In this document: positions 17,730-26,240 of the stretch, piece after piece
Layout of the letters: each line of letters opens with the position of its first letter
How positions within the stretch are numbered: the first letter of the stretch is position 1
NCBI RefSeq assembly: GCF_018860745.1
Contig: NZ_JAHKPY010000014.1
Location: forward strand, 434,001 to 498,000
Origin: Zobellia uliginosa
Lineage (GTDB): Bacteria > Bacteroidota > Bacteroidia > Flavobacteriales > Flavobacteriaceae
Length of the DNA: 64,000 nucleotides
Reading direction: 5' to 3'
Position numbers and translations under genes: made by a program
Notes under the pieces: model-generated
Seen by the model: only the letters and a program-made list of their open reading frames with translations
What the model was told of the DNA's origin: nothing
The model's database searches: none

Positions 17730-18364
17730 TGGCGAAAAAAGCAAAATTTTATACCGTTTGGAAAGGTAAGAAACCCGGAATTTATGATTCCTGGTCAGAT
17801 TGTAAAGCGGCTATTACTGGTTACAAGGGGGCTCAGTATAAATCTTTCGAAACTTTTGATCAGGCAAAAAAAGCCTTTAATGGTAATTACGACGATTTTA
17901 AGGGTAAGAAAAAAGGAAAGCCGGTATTAACGGCTGAACAAATACAAAGGTTTGGCACACCAAATTACCATTCTATATCGGTAGATGCAGCTTCTAGTGG
18001 GAATCCGGGAATTATGGAATACCAAGGTGTGGATACAAAAACAGGTAAAAAACTTTTTAGACAAGGGCCATTTGCTCAAGGGACAAATAATATAGGAGAG
18101 TTTTTGGCAATAGTTCATGGCCTAGCTTTTTTGAAGAATAACAAAAGTGATAGAATAATTTATACAGATTCGCGTACGGCAATGAGTTGGGTGCGTAAGA
18201 AAACCTGTAATACCAAACTACAGGAGACCGCAAAGAACAAAGAAGTTTTTAATTTGATTAGAAGGGCTTTAGAGTGGTTGAAGAATAATTCTTACAGCAC
18301 TCCAATTGTTAAATGGGAGACTAAGGTGTGGGGGGAGATTCCCGCAGATTTTGGCAGAAAGTAG
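17729..18364 (+). CDS. rnhA: ribonuclease H with N-terminal viroplasmin domain
   Basis: 211 residues. The first ~50 (KFYTVWKGKKPGIYDSW... ) are the viroplasmin / RNase H1 N-terminal hybrid-binding domain. The C-terminal RNase H fold has ISVDAASSGNPG, the glutamate in NNIGEFLAIVHGL and the aspartate in IIYTDSRTAMSW. Removes RNA from RNA-DNA hybrids. The final acidic residue of the DEDD set appears to be in the last ten residues (IPADFGRK). Translationally coupled to purN. Confidence 0.9.
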   Translation: MAKKAKFYTVWKGKKPGIYDSWSDCKAAITGYKGAQYKSFETFDQAKKAFNGNYDDFKGKKKGKPVLTAEQIQRFGTPNYHSISVDAASSGNPGIMEYQGVDTKTGKKLFRQGPFAQGTNNIGEFLAIVHGLAFLKNNKSDRIIYTDSRTAMSWVRKKTCNTKLQETAKNKEVFNLIRRALEWLKNNSYSTPIVKWETKVWGEIPADFGRK

Positions 18365-18506
18365 TGTTATACGGGCTCAACACGCTGGCCGTACTTAGGT
18401 TTCATCGTATTTTTCTTTTCGGATCACGTATAGCTTTTTAGAAAACTGTTATTAGAAGAGTTTTAAAAATTGAAAAGGTAATAATAGAAGGCTTTTTTTG
18501 TAAGGG

Positions 18507-18545
18507 TATATTTGCATGTAATAGCATTACAAAAGCGTATATTTG
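18507..18545 (+). promoter_or_regulatory. twin -7 elements before the PfkB kinase gene
   Basis: GTATATTTGCA occurs twice, with TATATTTG at 18507-18514 and 18538-18545. Either can act as a -7 element; the second is 20 bases before the ATG at 18566. Neither has TTTG at the ideal -33 position. This may be two start points or a duplicated binding site. Confidence 0.4.
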
Positions 18546-18565
18546 CAGCTTAAACTTAAAATTGC

Positions 18566-19492
18566 ATGGGCAAACTTCTAATCGTAGGCACTGTTGCCTT
18601 TGACGAAATTGAAACTCCTTTCGGTAAAACCGATAAGATTTTGGGTGGCGCGGCAACCTTTATCGGTTTAGCAGCCTCTCAGTATAACGTGGAATCAAGT
18701 ATTGTCTCCGTCGTAGGGGATGATTTTCCACAGTCATATATAAACGTCTTAGAGGATAAGAATATTGATCTAAGTTCTTTGGAAATCGTAAAAGGAGGAA
18801 AAACCTTTTATTGGAAAGGAAAGTATCACAACGACCTTAATTCAAGAGATACTTTAGTAACAGAACTTAATACACTTGCAGATTTTAACCCTATTGTTTC
18901 TGAGGGCTTTAAAGATGCGGATGTGGTTATGTTGGGAAATTTGCACCCTAGTACCCAAATGAGTGTAATTAGCCAAATGAATAAAAAGCCCAAGTTAATA
19001 GTATTAGATACTATGAACTTTTGGATGGATAATGCATTACCGGAATTAATGGAGGTTATACAGCATATTGATGTCCTTACCATAAACGATGAAGAAGCTA
19101 GACAGTTAACCAATGAATATTCTTTGGTGAAGGCGGCGAAAGCTATTCAAGAAATGGGGCCAAAATATTTGGTGATAAAGAAAGGGGAGCACGGTGCACT
19201 TTTATTTCATGACGAACAAATTTTCTTTGCTCCCGCATTACCTTTAGAAGAGGTGTTTGACCCAACCGGTGCAGGAGATACATTTGCCGGAGGTTTCACC
19301 GGATATTTAGCGGCAACAGAAGATATTTCCTTTAACAATATGAAGAATGCCGTTATACATGGATCCAATCTAGCATCCTTCTCTGTGGAGCGATTCGGAA
19401 CCGAAAGGATGGAGAATTTACAGAAGTCGGAAGTTACTAAGAGGTTGCATCAATTTAAGGCCTTGACCCAATTTGACATAGAATTAAAATAA
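18566..19492 (+). CDS. PfkB-family sugar or nucleoside kinase
   Basis: 308 residues with the ribokinase-type fold. N-terminal LLIVGTVAFDEIETPFGKTD and GGAATFIGLAAS bind the substrate; the C-terminal signature DPTGAGDTFAGGFTGYL carries the catalytic aspartate. Substrate not determinable, but the position next to purN and purF would suit an adenosine- or inosine-type kinase. It is followed by a terminator and has its own promoter region. Confidence 0.85.
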   Translation: MGKLLIVGTVAFDEIETPFGKTDKILGGAATFIGLAASQYNVESSIVSVVGDDFPQSYINVLEDKNIDLSSLEIVKGGKTFYWKGKYHNDLNSRDTLVTELNTLADFNPIVSEGFKDADVVMLGNLHPSTQMSVISQMNKKPKLIVLDTMNFWMDNALPELMEVIQHIDVLTINDEEARQLTNEYSLVKAAKAIQEMGPKYLVIKKGEHGALLFHDEQIFFAPALPLEEVFDPTGAGDTFAGGFTGYLAATEDISFNNMKNAVIHGSNLASFSVERFGTERMENLQKSEVTKRLHQFKALTQFDIELK

Positions 19493-19497
19493 TGACA

Positions 19498-19521
19498 CGC
19501 CCCTATTTCAGGGGCTTTTTT
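19498..19521 (+). terminator. rho-independent terminator after the PfkB kinase gene
   Basis: GCCCCT (19499-19504) pairs with AGGGGC (19510-19515), followed by six T. Confidence 0.8.
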
Positions 19522-19537
19522 AATACGTAGATTTACA

Positions 19538-21436
19538 ATGAGTGACGCGATCAAACATGAGTGTGGTATTTCGGTAATACGGTTGCTTAAACCGTTAGAG
19601 TATTATAAGGAGAAATACGGTACGGCCTTTTATGGTGTTAATAAAATGTACCTAATGATGGAAAAGCAGCACAATCGTGGTCAAGATGGTGCGGGCTTTG
19701 CAAGTATAAAACTAGATGTTGCTCCTGGTGAGCGGTATATGAGTAGAGTGCGATCAATTGCACAACAACCTATACAGGATATATTTGCTCAAATCAACGA
19801 TCGTATCAATACAACACTGCAAGAGCATCCGGAGTATGCAGATGATGTTGCAGCGCAGAAAAAGAATATACCTTATATAGGTGAAGTACTTTTGGGTCAC
19901 GTGCGTTATGGTACTTTTGGTAAAAACAGTATTGAGAGTGTTCACCCGTTCTTAAGACAGAACAATTGGATGCACCGTAATATAATTGTTGCGGGTAACT
20001 TTAACATGACCAACGTTCATGAGCTATTTGATAATTTGATTCAAATAGGACAGCATCCCAAGGAAATGGCGGATACCGTAACGGTTATGGAGAAAATCGG
20101 TCATTTTTTAGATGACGCCGTTGCTAAATTATATAAGCAAATTAAGAAAGAAGGGTATTCGAAGCAGGAGGCCTCACCTATTATTGCTGATCGTTTAAAA
20201 GTACATAAAATTTTAAGGAGAGCTGCTAAAAACTGGGATGGTGGTTATGCTATGGCCGGCCTTTTAGGGCACGGTGACGCTTTTGTGCTTAGAGATCCTG
20301 CGGGAATTAGACCAACGTATTATTATCAAGATGATGAAGTTGTAGTAGTTGCTTCTGAAAGACCAGCCATACAAACGGTATTTAATGTGCCTTATGAAGA
20401 AGTAAAAGAATTAGATCCAGGTAACGCTATCATTATTAAAAAAGATGGAACTTCTTCTATAAATCAGATTTTGGAACCAAAGGAGCGCAAAGCGTGTTCT
20501 TTTGAACGCATTTATTTTTCAAGGGGCAGCGATAAGGAAATCTACCAAGAGAGAAAAATGTTGGGAAGACTTCTATTTCCTCAGATTTTGGAGTCTATAG
20601 ACCATGATATAAAGAATACCGTATTTTCTTATATACCCAACACGGCAGAAACTTCTTTCTTTGGAATGGTTAGGGAAGCGCAGAATTACTTGAACAAAAG
20701 AAAAGAAGAGCAAATTCTTTCAATTGGATCAGAGATTACAAGTGATGAACTGCACGAAATTCTGGAGGTTCGTCCGCGAATAGAAAAAGTAGCCATTAAA
20801 GATGCTAAGCTACGGACCTTTATTACTCAGGATAGTAGCAGAGATGATCTTGTGGCCCACGTTTACGATATTTCTTATGGGTCTGTAAAAAAAGGAGATA
20901 ACCTAGTAATTATAGATGATAGTATTGTTAGAGGAACAACTTTAAAGAAAAGTATTCTTAGGATTTTAGACCGTTTGTCTCCTAAAAAGATAATTGTTGT
21001 ATCGTCCGCTCCGCAGATTAGATATCCCGATTGTTATGGTATTGATATGGCCAAGTTGGAAGATTTTATCGCTTTTAAAGCGGCTTTGGCTTTGCATGAA
21101 GATCGCTTAACAATGAATATTGTAGATGATATTTATGATAAATGTCTGGCTCAAGTAAGCAGTAAGGATACGGACGTAATAAATTACGTAAGAGAATTCT
21201 ATGCTCCGTTTACGGCAGAGGAGATATCTGTTAAAATAGGGGAGTTGCTTAGTCCGGAAGGGATAAGAGCAGAAGTAGAGATTATCTATCAAAGCATAGA
21301 GGCACTTCATGAGGCGTGTCCAAAGAATTTAGGAGATTGGTATTTTACCGGAAACTATCCTACTCCGGGTGGTAACCGCGTAGTAAACAAGGCCTTCATT
21401 AATTTTTATGAAGGTAAGAACGAACGTGCGTATTAA
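19538..21436 (+). CDS. purF: amidophosphoribosyltransferase, long form
   Basis: Commits PRPP to purine synthesis using glutamine. 632 residues, longer than the 470-510 of E. coli or Bacillus enzymes; Bacteroidota forms of this size are known to me. The glutaminase nucleophile is Cys9 (KHECGISVI) after a short propeptide, as in B. subtilis. QHNRGQDGAGFAS and ILGHVRYGTFG-like segments follow, and the PRPP-binding motif VIIDDSIVRGTT is near residue 458. Extra sequence is spread in the glutaminase half and at the C-terminus. A long hairpin without a T run lies just downstream. Confidence 0.88.
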   Translation: MSDAIKHECGISVIRLLKPLEYYKEKYGTAFYGVNKMYLMMEKQHNRGQDGAGFASIKLDVAPGERYMSRVRSIAQQPIQDIFAQINDRINTTLQEHPEYADDVAAQKKNIPYIGEVLLGHVRYGTFGKNSIESVHPFLRQNNWMHRNIIVAGNFNMTNVHELFDNLIQIGQHPKEMADTVTVMEKIGHFLDDAVAKLYKQIKKEGYSKQEASPIIADRLKVHKILRRAAKNWDGGYAMAGLLGHGDAFVLRDPAGIRPTYYYQDDEVVVVASERPAIQTVFNVPYEEVKELDPGNAIIIKKDGTSSINQILEPKERKACSFERIYFSRGSDKEIYQERKMLGRLLFPQILESIDHDIKNTVFSYIPNTAETSFFGMVREAQNYLNKRKEEQILSIGSEITSDELHEILEVRPRIEKVAIKDAKLRTFITQDSSRDDLVAHVYDISYGSVKKGDNLVIIDDSIVRGTTLKKSILRILDRLSPKKIIVVSSAPQIRYPDCYGIDMAKLEDFIAFKAALALHEDRLTMNIVDDIYDKCLAQVSSKDTDVINYVREFYAPFTAEEISVKIGELLSPEGIRAEVEIIYQSIEALHEACPKNLGDWYFTGNYPTPGGNRVVNKAFINFYEGKNERAY

Positions 21437-21442
21437 TTGACC

Positions 21443-21481
21443 TTATCGATGAAATGCATAAATGATGTATTTCATCGATAA
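21443..21481 (+). other. long hairpin just downstream of purF
   Basis: TATCGATGAAAT (21444-21455) pairs perfectly with ATTTCATCGATA (21469-21480); counting inner pairs with one G-U the stem reaches about 17 bp with a 5-base loop. No T run follows, so it is not a standard terminator. It may protect the purF 3' end or be a protein site. Confidence 0.5.
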
Positions 21482-21540
21482 TATTGGCTACTTGGCGTTT
21501 TTTTAACCACTTGGACGGAGGTCAGATTAAATTTGAACTT

Positions 21541-21612
21541 GCCATAGCATAAGTAGGTTAAGTTCATGGTAAGATTTGGGGCAAAAAGGTGGAGTTTACT
21601 CCACCTTTTTAT
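21541..21612 (+). ncRNA. small RNA copy 1 of the four-copy family
   Basis: The -7 element TAAATTTG is at 21528-21535, the core at 21543-21580, and the terminator stem GGTGGAG (21588-21594) with CTCCACC (21599-21605) is followed by TTTTTATTTT. Predicted transcript about 70 nt. The third stem pair here is T-A. CCAU at the 5' end can pair with AUGG in the core, leaving an 18-20 nt loop. Function unknown. Confidence 0.75.
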
Positions 21613-21792
21613 TTTCTACTACATTTCAAATCTGTTTATTCTTGTAATCTCAAAAAATTTCCGTTTTATATCATTTATAGTTTATGTGGCCGTCTGGGTC
21701 ATTCAACTTTTGTAGAAGAGCCCTTTAACCGATTTTTATACAGTTGGGCAAAGATGTTTTTACAAAGAGTAATGCTACTGTATCTTTGGAGA

Positions 21793-21864
21793 ACCATAGC
21801 ATAAGTAGGTTAAGTTCATGGTAAGATTTGGGGAAAAAGGCGGAGTTTAACTCCGCCTTTTTAT
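21793..21864 (+). ncRNA. small RNA copy 2 of the four-copy family
   Basis: A perfect -7 element TATCTTTG is at 21781-21788 with TTTT at the -33 position; the core is at 21795-21832. The terminator stem GGCGGAG / CTCCGCC lies at 21839-21857 and is followed by TTTTT. The third stem pair is C-G here against T-A in copy 1, a compensatory double change that supports a real hairpin. Confidence 0.78.
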
Positions 21865-22038
21865 TTTCTATATTCCCAGCAATGGATTTCTTCAGAGTAC
21901 GGGTTTTCGATTTTTTTCAAACATTTATTTATTGGGTAATTAAGAAATGTATTCTACATAAAATTGTATTTCAACTAGAGTTTTGTTCGTTCATCCAAAA
22001 GCTTTTTTTTAAGCCTCATGTAGCAGTACTTTTGGAGG

Positions 22039-22112
22039 ACCATAGCATAAGTAGGTTAAGTTCATGGTAAGATTTGGGGAAAAAAGGTGGAGCTATGCTC
22101 CGCCTTTTTTAT
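22039..22112 (+). ncRNA. small RNA copy 3 of the four-copy family
   Basis: The -7 element TACTTTTG is at 22027-22034 with TTTT at the -33 position; the core is at 22041-22078. The terminator stem GGTGGAGC / GCTCCGCC (22086-22104) has a T-G wobble at the third pair and is followed by six T. A further weaker hairpin, GGCC-rich, lies at 22136-22162 with its own T run. Confidence 0.75.
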
Positions 22113-22135
22113 TGCCAAAATCCTCGTAAACACGC

Positions 22136-22162
22136 GGCCTGAAGGCACATTCGGCCTTTTTT
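22136..22162 (+). terminator. additional terminator-like hairpin between copies 3 and 4
   Basis: GGCCTGAA and TTCGGCC form a stem of about six pairs with one mismatch, followed by six T. It is not preceded by a core, so it may back up copy 3 termination or be the remnant of a lost fifth unit. Confidence 0.45.
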
Positions 22163-22234
22163 ATCAACAATTCAGTTGAAAAAAAACCCAGAATATTTCT
22201 TTTTTATTCCCCACAATACCAGTATTTTAGTATC

Positions 22235-22307
22235 GCCATAGCATAAGTAGGTTAAGTTTATGGTAAGATTTGGGACGAAAAGGGTGGAGACTTCTCCGCC
22301 CTTTTCT
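22235..22307 (+). ncRNA. small RNA copy 4 of the four-copy family
   Basis: The core at 22237-22274 has the only substitution (C to T before ATGG). The -7 element is TATTTTAG at 22223-22230, one mismatch from consensus, at the same 6-base distance, with TTTT at the -33 position. The terminator stem GGGTGGAG / CTCCGCCC with a T-G wobble is followed by TTTTCT. The most diverged member. Confidence 0.7.
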
Positions 22308-22324
22308 ATTTTTAAAACACACAA

Positions 22325-22360
22325 AAAACCCATCCTGAAGCAAATCAGGATGGGTTTTTT
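22325..22360. terminator. bidirectional terminator between the RNA array and sod
   Basis: AAAACCCATCCTGA (22325-22338) pairs perfectly with TCAGGATGGGTTTT (22345-22358). T runs exist on both strands, so it can end sod (minus) and block read-through from copy 4 (plus). Confidence 0.8.
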
Positions 22361-22397
22361 TTAATTCTTCTTTTTTGGAAGAAACTATGTTTTACTA

Positions 22398-23006
22398 TTA
22401 CTTATTAGCAGCATATAATTCAGCTACTTTATCCCAATTAATCACATTAAAAAAAGCATTGATGTAATCTGGTCTTTTGTTCTGGTAGTTTAGGTAATAA
22501 GCATGCTCCCAAACATCAAGGCCCAAAATAGGGAAACCACTACAACCTGCTTCTGGCATTAGTGGATTGTCTTGGTTAGGAGTAGAGCAAATTTCTAACT
22601 TACCGCCTTTGTTGACACAAAGCCATGCCCATCCAGAACCAAAACGAGTACCTGCAGCACTGCTAAATTTTTCCTTAAAGCCTTCAAAAGACCCAAAGGC
22701 GCTGTCTATAGCAGCAGCAAGTTCGCCAGTAGGATTACCTCCTCCATTTGGAGACATAACCTTCCAGAAAAGAGAGTGGTTGTAAAATCCGCCTCCATTG
22801 TTTCTAACAGCAGCATTAGACATATCTAAATTCTCCAATATATCTTCAATAGATTTACCTTCTAATGGAGTACCTTCAATAGCACCGTTCAATTTAGTGG
22901 TATAACCATTATGGTGTTTTGTATGGTGAATTTCCATAGTTCTTGCATCAATATGTGGTTCCAATGCATCATATGCATAAGGTAATTTTGGTAGTTCAAA
23001 AGCCAT
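22398..23006 (-). CDS. superoxide dismutase (Fe/Mn family)
   Basis: Dismutates superoxide to peroxide and oxygen. 202 residues, N-terminus [18 protein letters not shown]. Metal ligands are His27 (EIHHTKHH), His77 (GFYNHSLFW), Asp164 and His168 (LDVWEHAYY). The residues that separate Fe from Mn types are mixed (GGGFYNH rather than GGHxNH), so the metal is uncertain. Convergent with the small-RNA array; a regulatory link with it is possible but not shown. TAAATTTG on the minus strand at 23042-23049 is a likely -7 element. Confidence 0.95.
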   Translation of the reverse strand: MAFELPKLPYAYDALEPHIDARTMEIHHTKHHNGYTTKLNGAIEGTPLEGKSIEDILENLDMSNAAVRNNGGGFYNHSLFWKVMSPNGGGNPTGELAAAIDSAFGSFEGFKEKFSSAAGTRFGSGWAWLCVNKGGKLEICSTPNQDNPLMPEAGCSGFPILGLDVWEHAYYLNYQNKRPDYINAFFNVINWDKVAELYAANK

Positions 23007-23041
23007 TTTATGTATGTTTTTAGATTAAAATTTAGTGAAAC

Positions 23042-23049
23042 CAAATTTA
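23042..23049 (-). promoter_or_regulatory. -7 element of the superoxide dismutase promoter
   Basis: TAAATTTG on the minus strand fits TAnnTTTG and lies about 36 bases before the ATG at 23006. Confidence 0.45.
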
Positions 23050-23125
23050 CATTTTTTAACATACAAATTCACTATATAATTTGTTAAGAACCTCTTTAGA
23101 ATTAGTATTTTGCGTAAAAAAGCAC

Positions 23126-26100
23126 TTGCAAGACAGCACTTTTAAAATATATAATGCTTCCGCGGGCTCTGGAAAGACGCATACACTTACAAAAGAATAC
23201 CTTAAAATAGTTCTTTCGTCAAGCAATCGTTTCAGTAAAATTCTTGCTATTACATTTACCAATAAGGCGGTAAATGAAATGAAACACCGAATTTTGGATA
23301 GCCTTTTCAAATTCAGCCAGGTTAATAGTGAAGTTGAAGCGCCTCCACTTTTTTTAGACCTAATGAAACAATTAGGTGTAGATTCTAACACTTTACGAAA
23401 ACGTTCTAAGCAGACTCTAAAGGAGATTCTACACAATTACGCTTTTTTTGACATTTCTACTATTGATAAGTTTACGCATAGGCTTATACGAACATTTGCA
23501 AAAGATTTAAAACTACCCCAAAATTTTGAAGTGGTTTTGGATACTGATTTGTTGCTAGATGAAGCTGTTGCCAAATTAGTGCATAAAGCGGGTACGGATA
23601 AACAACTTACCCAAGTTTTGCTGGAATTTGCCCTAGAGAAAATAGACGATGATAAAAGTTGGGACATAGCTTATGACCTAGGGAATATAGGCAAGTTGCT
23701 TTTTAGGGAAAATCATGTGGAACATCTGCAAAATCTTAAGGATAAAAATATTGGTGATTTTGTAGAGCTGAAGAAAACCTTGCGTTCCAGAATAAAAGCT
23801 ATTCAAGAAAGTATTGTAGGTTTTGCAACCCTTGGGCTGCAGTTAATTGAGCAAAATGGATTGGAGTTCAAAGATTTTAGGGCCGGCTATTTTCCTAAGT
23901 TTATGGATAAAATTGCGTCGGGAGATTTGGGAATGGATTTCAAGGCCGGATGGAAGCAAAATTTTGATGATCCTACTGAACTTTACAATAAGTCTACCCC
24001 AGATGCTACAAAAGCTACCATAGATGACCTACATCCGCAATTCTCTGAAATCTTCTTTAAGATAAAGCACACTTTTTATGAACTTGCCTTCTTGAAAAAT
24101 GCGTATGCTAATTTAGTGCCGTTAACGGTTCTTAATGCAATTCAAAAAGAGGTCAAAAATCTACAGAACGAAAGAGATCAACTTTCAATTGCAGAGTTTA
24201 ATACCATTATTTCCAAAGAAATAAAAAATCAGCCAGCACCTTTTATATATGAGCGTTTAGGAGAAAAGTATCGTCATTATTTTGTTGATGAATTTCAAGA
24301 CACGTCAACTTTACAGTGGAACAACCTAATACCGCTAATTGGGCATGCTTTGGAGGGTGAGGATCTTCAAGGTAATACAGGCTCTTTGTTCTTGGTAGGT
24401 GATGCCAAACAGGCAATTTACCGGTGGCGTGGTGGTCGTGCAGAGCAATTTTTAGATTTGGTAAACGAGACTACTAGTCCATTTGCAATACCGGCCCAAA
24501 CCGAATCTTTGCCTACCAACTGGCGTAGTTATGATGAGGTAATTAAGTTCAACAATGACTTTTTTACTGCTACCAGTCCTTTTTTAAACAATGCCATGTA
24601 TAATGCTATGTTCGTTGAAGGTAACCAACAAGGATATAATTCTAAACAGGGAGGCACCGTTCAACTTAATTTCATTGAAAAGGATGAAGACAAAACCAAG
24701 GATGAGCAATATTGCGAAGAGGTTTTAGCTACTATTGGCGTAGTGATAGAAAAAAAATATGGCTATGAGGATATCTGTATTTTGGTAAGAGGTAACCGCC
24801 AAGGTGTGTTATTGGCAGATTTTTTAACACAGCAGGAGATACCAACTATTTCATCTGAAAGCTTACTTTTGAATAGTAGTGATAAAGTTCGCTTTTTGGG
24901 TAACCTTGTCGCATATTTAGGGAACCCCAGTAATTTAGAGATAGCCTATGAACTGCTTGCCTTTCTCTCAAAAAACGGAAAGAACAAACATCGATATATT
25001 TATGAGAATCTACATAATGTAGAGGCATTATTATTAAAAGCTTACAATCTAGATATTAGGGAATTAAAACAACTATCGGTTTATGATGGTTTAGAGCGTG
25101 CCATACGGCAATGCAACCTCGTTCAAGGCTCGGATGCCTATATCACTTTTTTTATGGATTTTGTTCTTGAAACTGAGCAAAAAGAAGGGACAGGAGTACA
25201 GGCGTTTTTGAATTTGTGGGATAAGAAGAAAGAGAAATTGAGTATTTCCGCCCCGGATAATATAGATGCGGTAAGGATAATGACTGTTCATAAATCTAAA
25301 GGTCTGGAATTCCCCATTGTTATATTCCCATTCGCCAATGAGCATATTTATAAGCGGATGGATAAAAAGATATGGCTTCCAATTAATGCCGATGCTTTTG
25401 ATGGGTTTGAAGAGATTCTGGTCACCGAGAAAAAGGAAGTAGAGAACTACGGCGAAGAAGCAGCTCGGATTTATTCCGAAGAAGAGCATAAAATGGAACT
25501 TGATGCCCTTAACCTGTTATATGTTGCATTGACAAGGGCAGAGAAAGCGCTGTATATCATTACGGAAAAGGACTTGGCGAAAGGGGAACATAAAACGGAT
25601 TATTATTCCGGACTGTTCATTGAATATCTAAAGGGAAAAAATCTATGGTCCGATGAAGAGTTGGTTTATAGTTTTGGTGATTTGGAAAATGCTCCTGTTG
25701 TTCATCAGATTAAAGAACAACAAAAAATAGACTACAGTTTTACTCATAAAGATAGGTCTAGTTTTAAAATATTGACAAGATCTGGAATGCTCTGGAATAC
25801 GGAAAGGGAGACCGCACTTTTAAAAGGTAACCTTATACATTATATATTAGGTTTCATAGAAACGGAAGAGGATGTAGAGCCTGCTTTACAAACTGCAATA
25901 CAGCAAGGAGAAATAGAAAATCAAGAAATAGAAGAGATTAGGAGCAAATTGCTACGCGTGGTAAGACACCCGGATTTGAATGTTTATTATAAGGAAGGAA
26001 GTAGGGTAAAGAATGAAAAGGACATTATTACCGCAGAAGGCAAGATATTAAGACCGGATAGAATAGTGCTTAATCAAATGAAAGCAACGCTTATAGATTA

Positions 26101-26236
26101 TAAAACAGGTAAAACAAATCCTAAATATAAAGAGCAACTCTATTCCTATGCTGATGCTCTCAATGAGATGGGGTACGTTGTAGAGAATAAGATCATAGTT
26201 TATATTAACGAAGAAGTAACACCAGAATTCATATAA
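23126..26236 (+). CDS. addA: AddA-like UvrD-family helicase-nuclease
   Basis: Helicase subunit of a RecBCD/AddAB-type double-strand-break resection enzyme. About 1036 residues from TTG 23126 (TTG 23081 is an alternative). Helicase motifs: [16 protein letters not shown], Ia [87 protein letters not shown]-terminal RecB-type nuclease is visible as [18 protein letters not shown] and [10 protein letters not shown]. The partner AddB-like gene lies 2.7 kb downstream, separated by kbl and ompA. kbl starts 4 bases after the stop. Confidence 0.88.
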   Translation: MQDSTFKIYNASAGSGKTHTLTKEYLKIVLSSSNRFSKILAITFTNKAVNEMKHRILDSLFKFSQVNSEVEAPPLFLDLMKQLGVDSNTLRKRSKQTLKEILHNYAFFDISTIDKFTHRLIRTFAKDLKLPQNFEVVLDTDLLLDEAVAKLVHKAGTDKQLTQVLLEFALEKIDDDKSWDIAYDLGNIGKLLFRENHVEHLQNLKDKNIGDFVELKKTLRSRIKAIQESIVGFATLGLQLIEQNGLEFKDFRAGYFPKFMDKIASGDLGMDFKAGWKQNFDDPTELYNKSTPDATKATIDDLHPQFSEIFFKIKHTFYELAFLKNAYANLVPLTVLNAIQKEVKNLQNERDQLSIAEFNTIISKEIKNQPAPFIYERLGEKYRHYFVDEFQDTSTLQWNNLIPLIGHALEGEDLQGNTGSLFLVGDAKQAIYRWRGGRAEQFLDLVNETTSPFAIPAQTESLPTNWRSYDEVIKFNNDFFTATSPFLNNAMYNAMFVEGNQQGYNSKQGGTVQLNFIEKDEDKTKDEQYCEEVLATIGVVIEKKYGYEDICILVRGNRQGVLLADFLTQQEIPTISSESLLLNSSDKVRFLGNLVAYLGNPSNLEIAYELLAFLSKNGKNKHRYIYENLHNVEALLLKAYNLDIRELKQLSVYDGLERAIRQCNLVQGSDAYITFFMDFVLETEQKEGTGVQAFLNLWDKKKEKLSISAPDNIDAVRIMTVHKSKGLEFPIVIFPFANEHIYKRMDKKIWLPINADAFDGFEEILVTEKKEVENYGEEAARIYSEEEHKMELDALNLLYVALTRAEKALYIITEKDLAKGEHKTDYYSGLFIEYLKGKNLWSDEELVYSFGDLENAPVVHQIKEQQKIDYSFTHKDRSSFKILTRSGMLWNTERETALLKGNLIHYILGFIETEEDVEPALQTAIQQGEIENQEIEEIRSKLLRVVRHPDLNVYYKEGSRVKNEKDIITAEGKILRPDRIVLNQMKATLIDYKTGKTNPKYKEQLYSYADALNEMGYVVENKIIVYINEEVTPEFI

Positions 26237-26240
26237 TAAT

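Larger units (their letters stand above)
21524..22310 (+). repeat. four-copy array of promoter + 38-nt core + terminator units
   Basis: An invariant 38-nt core (starting CATAGCATAAGTAGG, ending GATTTGGG) begins at 21543, 21795, 22041 and 22237. Only one base differs, in copy 4. Each core is preceded after 6 or 7 bases by a -7-type element and followed by a GC-rich terminator hairpin. Copy-to-copy distances are 252, 246 and 196 bases and the sequence between units is unrelated. The whole stretch between purF and sod has no protein gene. It is best read as four small RNA genes; the units are listed one by one. Confidence 0.85.

Noticed and set aside
21571-21900. Small protein genes starting MVRFG within the repeats
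   Set aside because: Third codon positions are as conserved as the others and the frames diverge at once after the core, so the conservation is not of a peptide. A short leader peptide is not fully excluded.
21541-22310. CRISPR array
   Set aside because: The repeats are 196-252 bases apart, each has its own promoter and terminator, and no cas gene is present.
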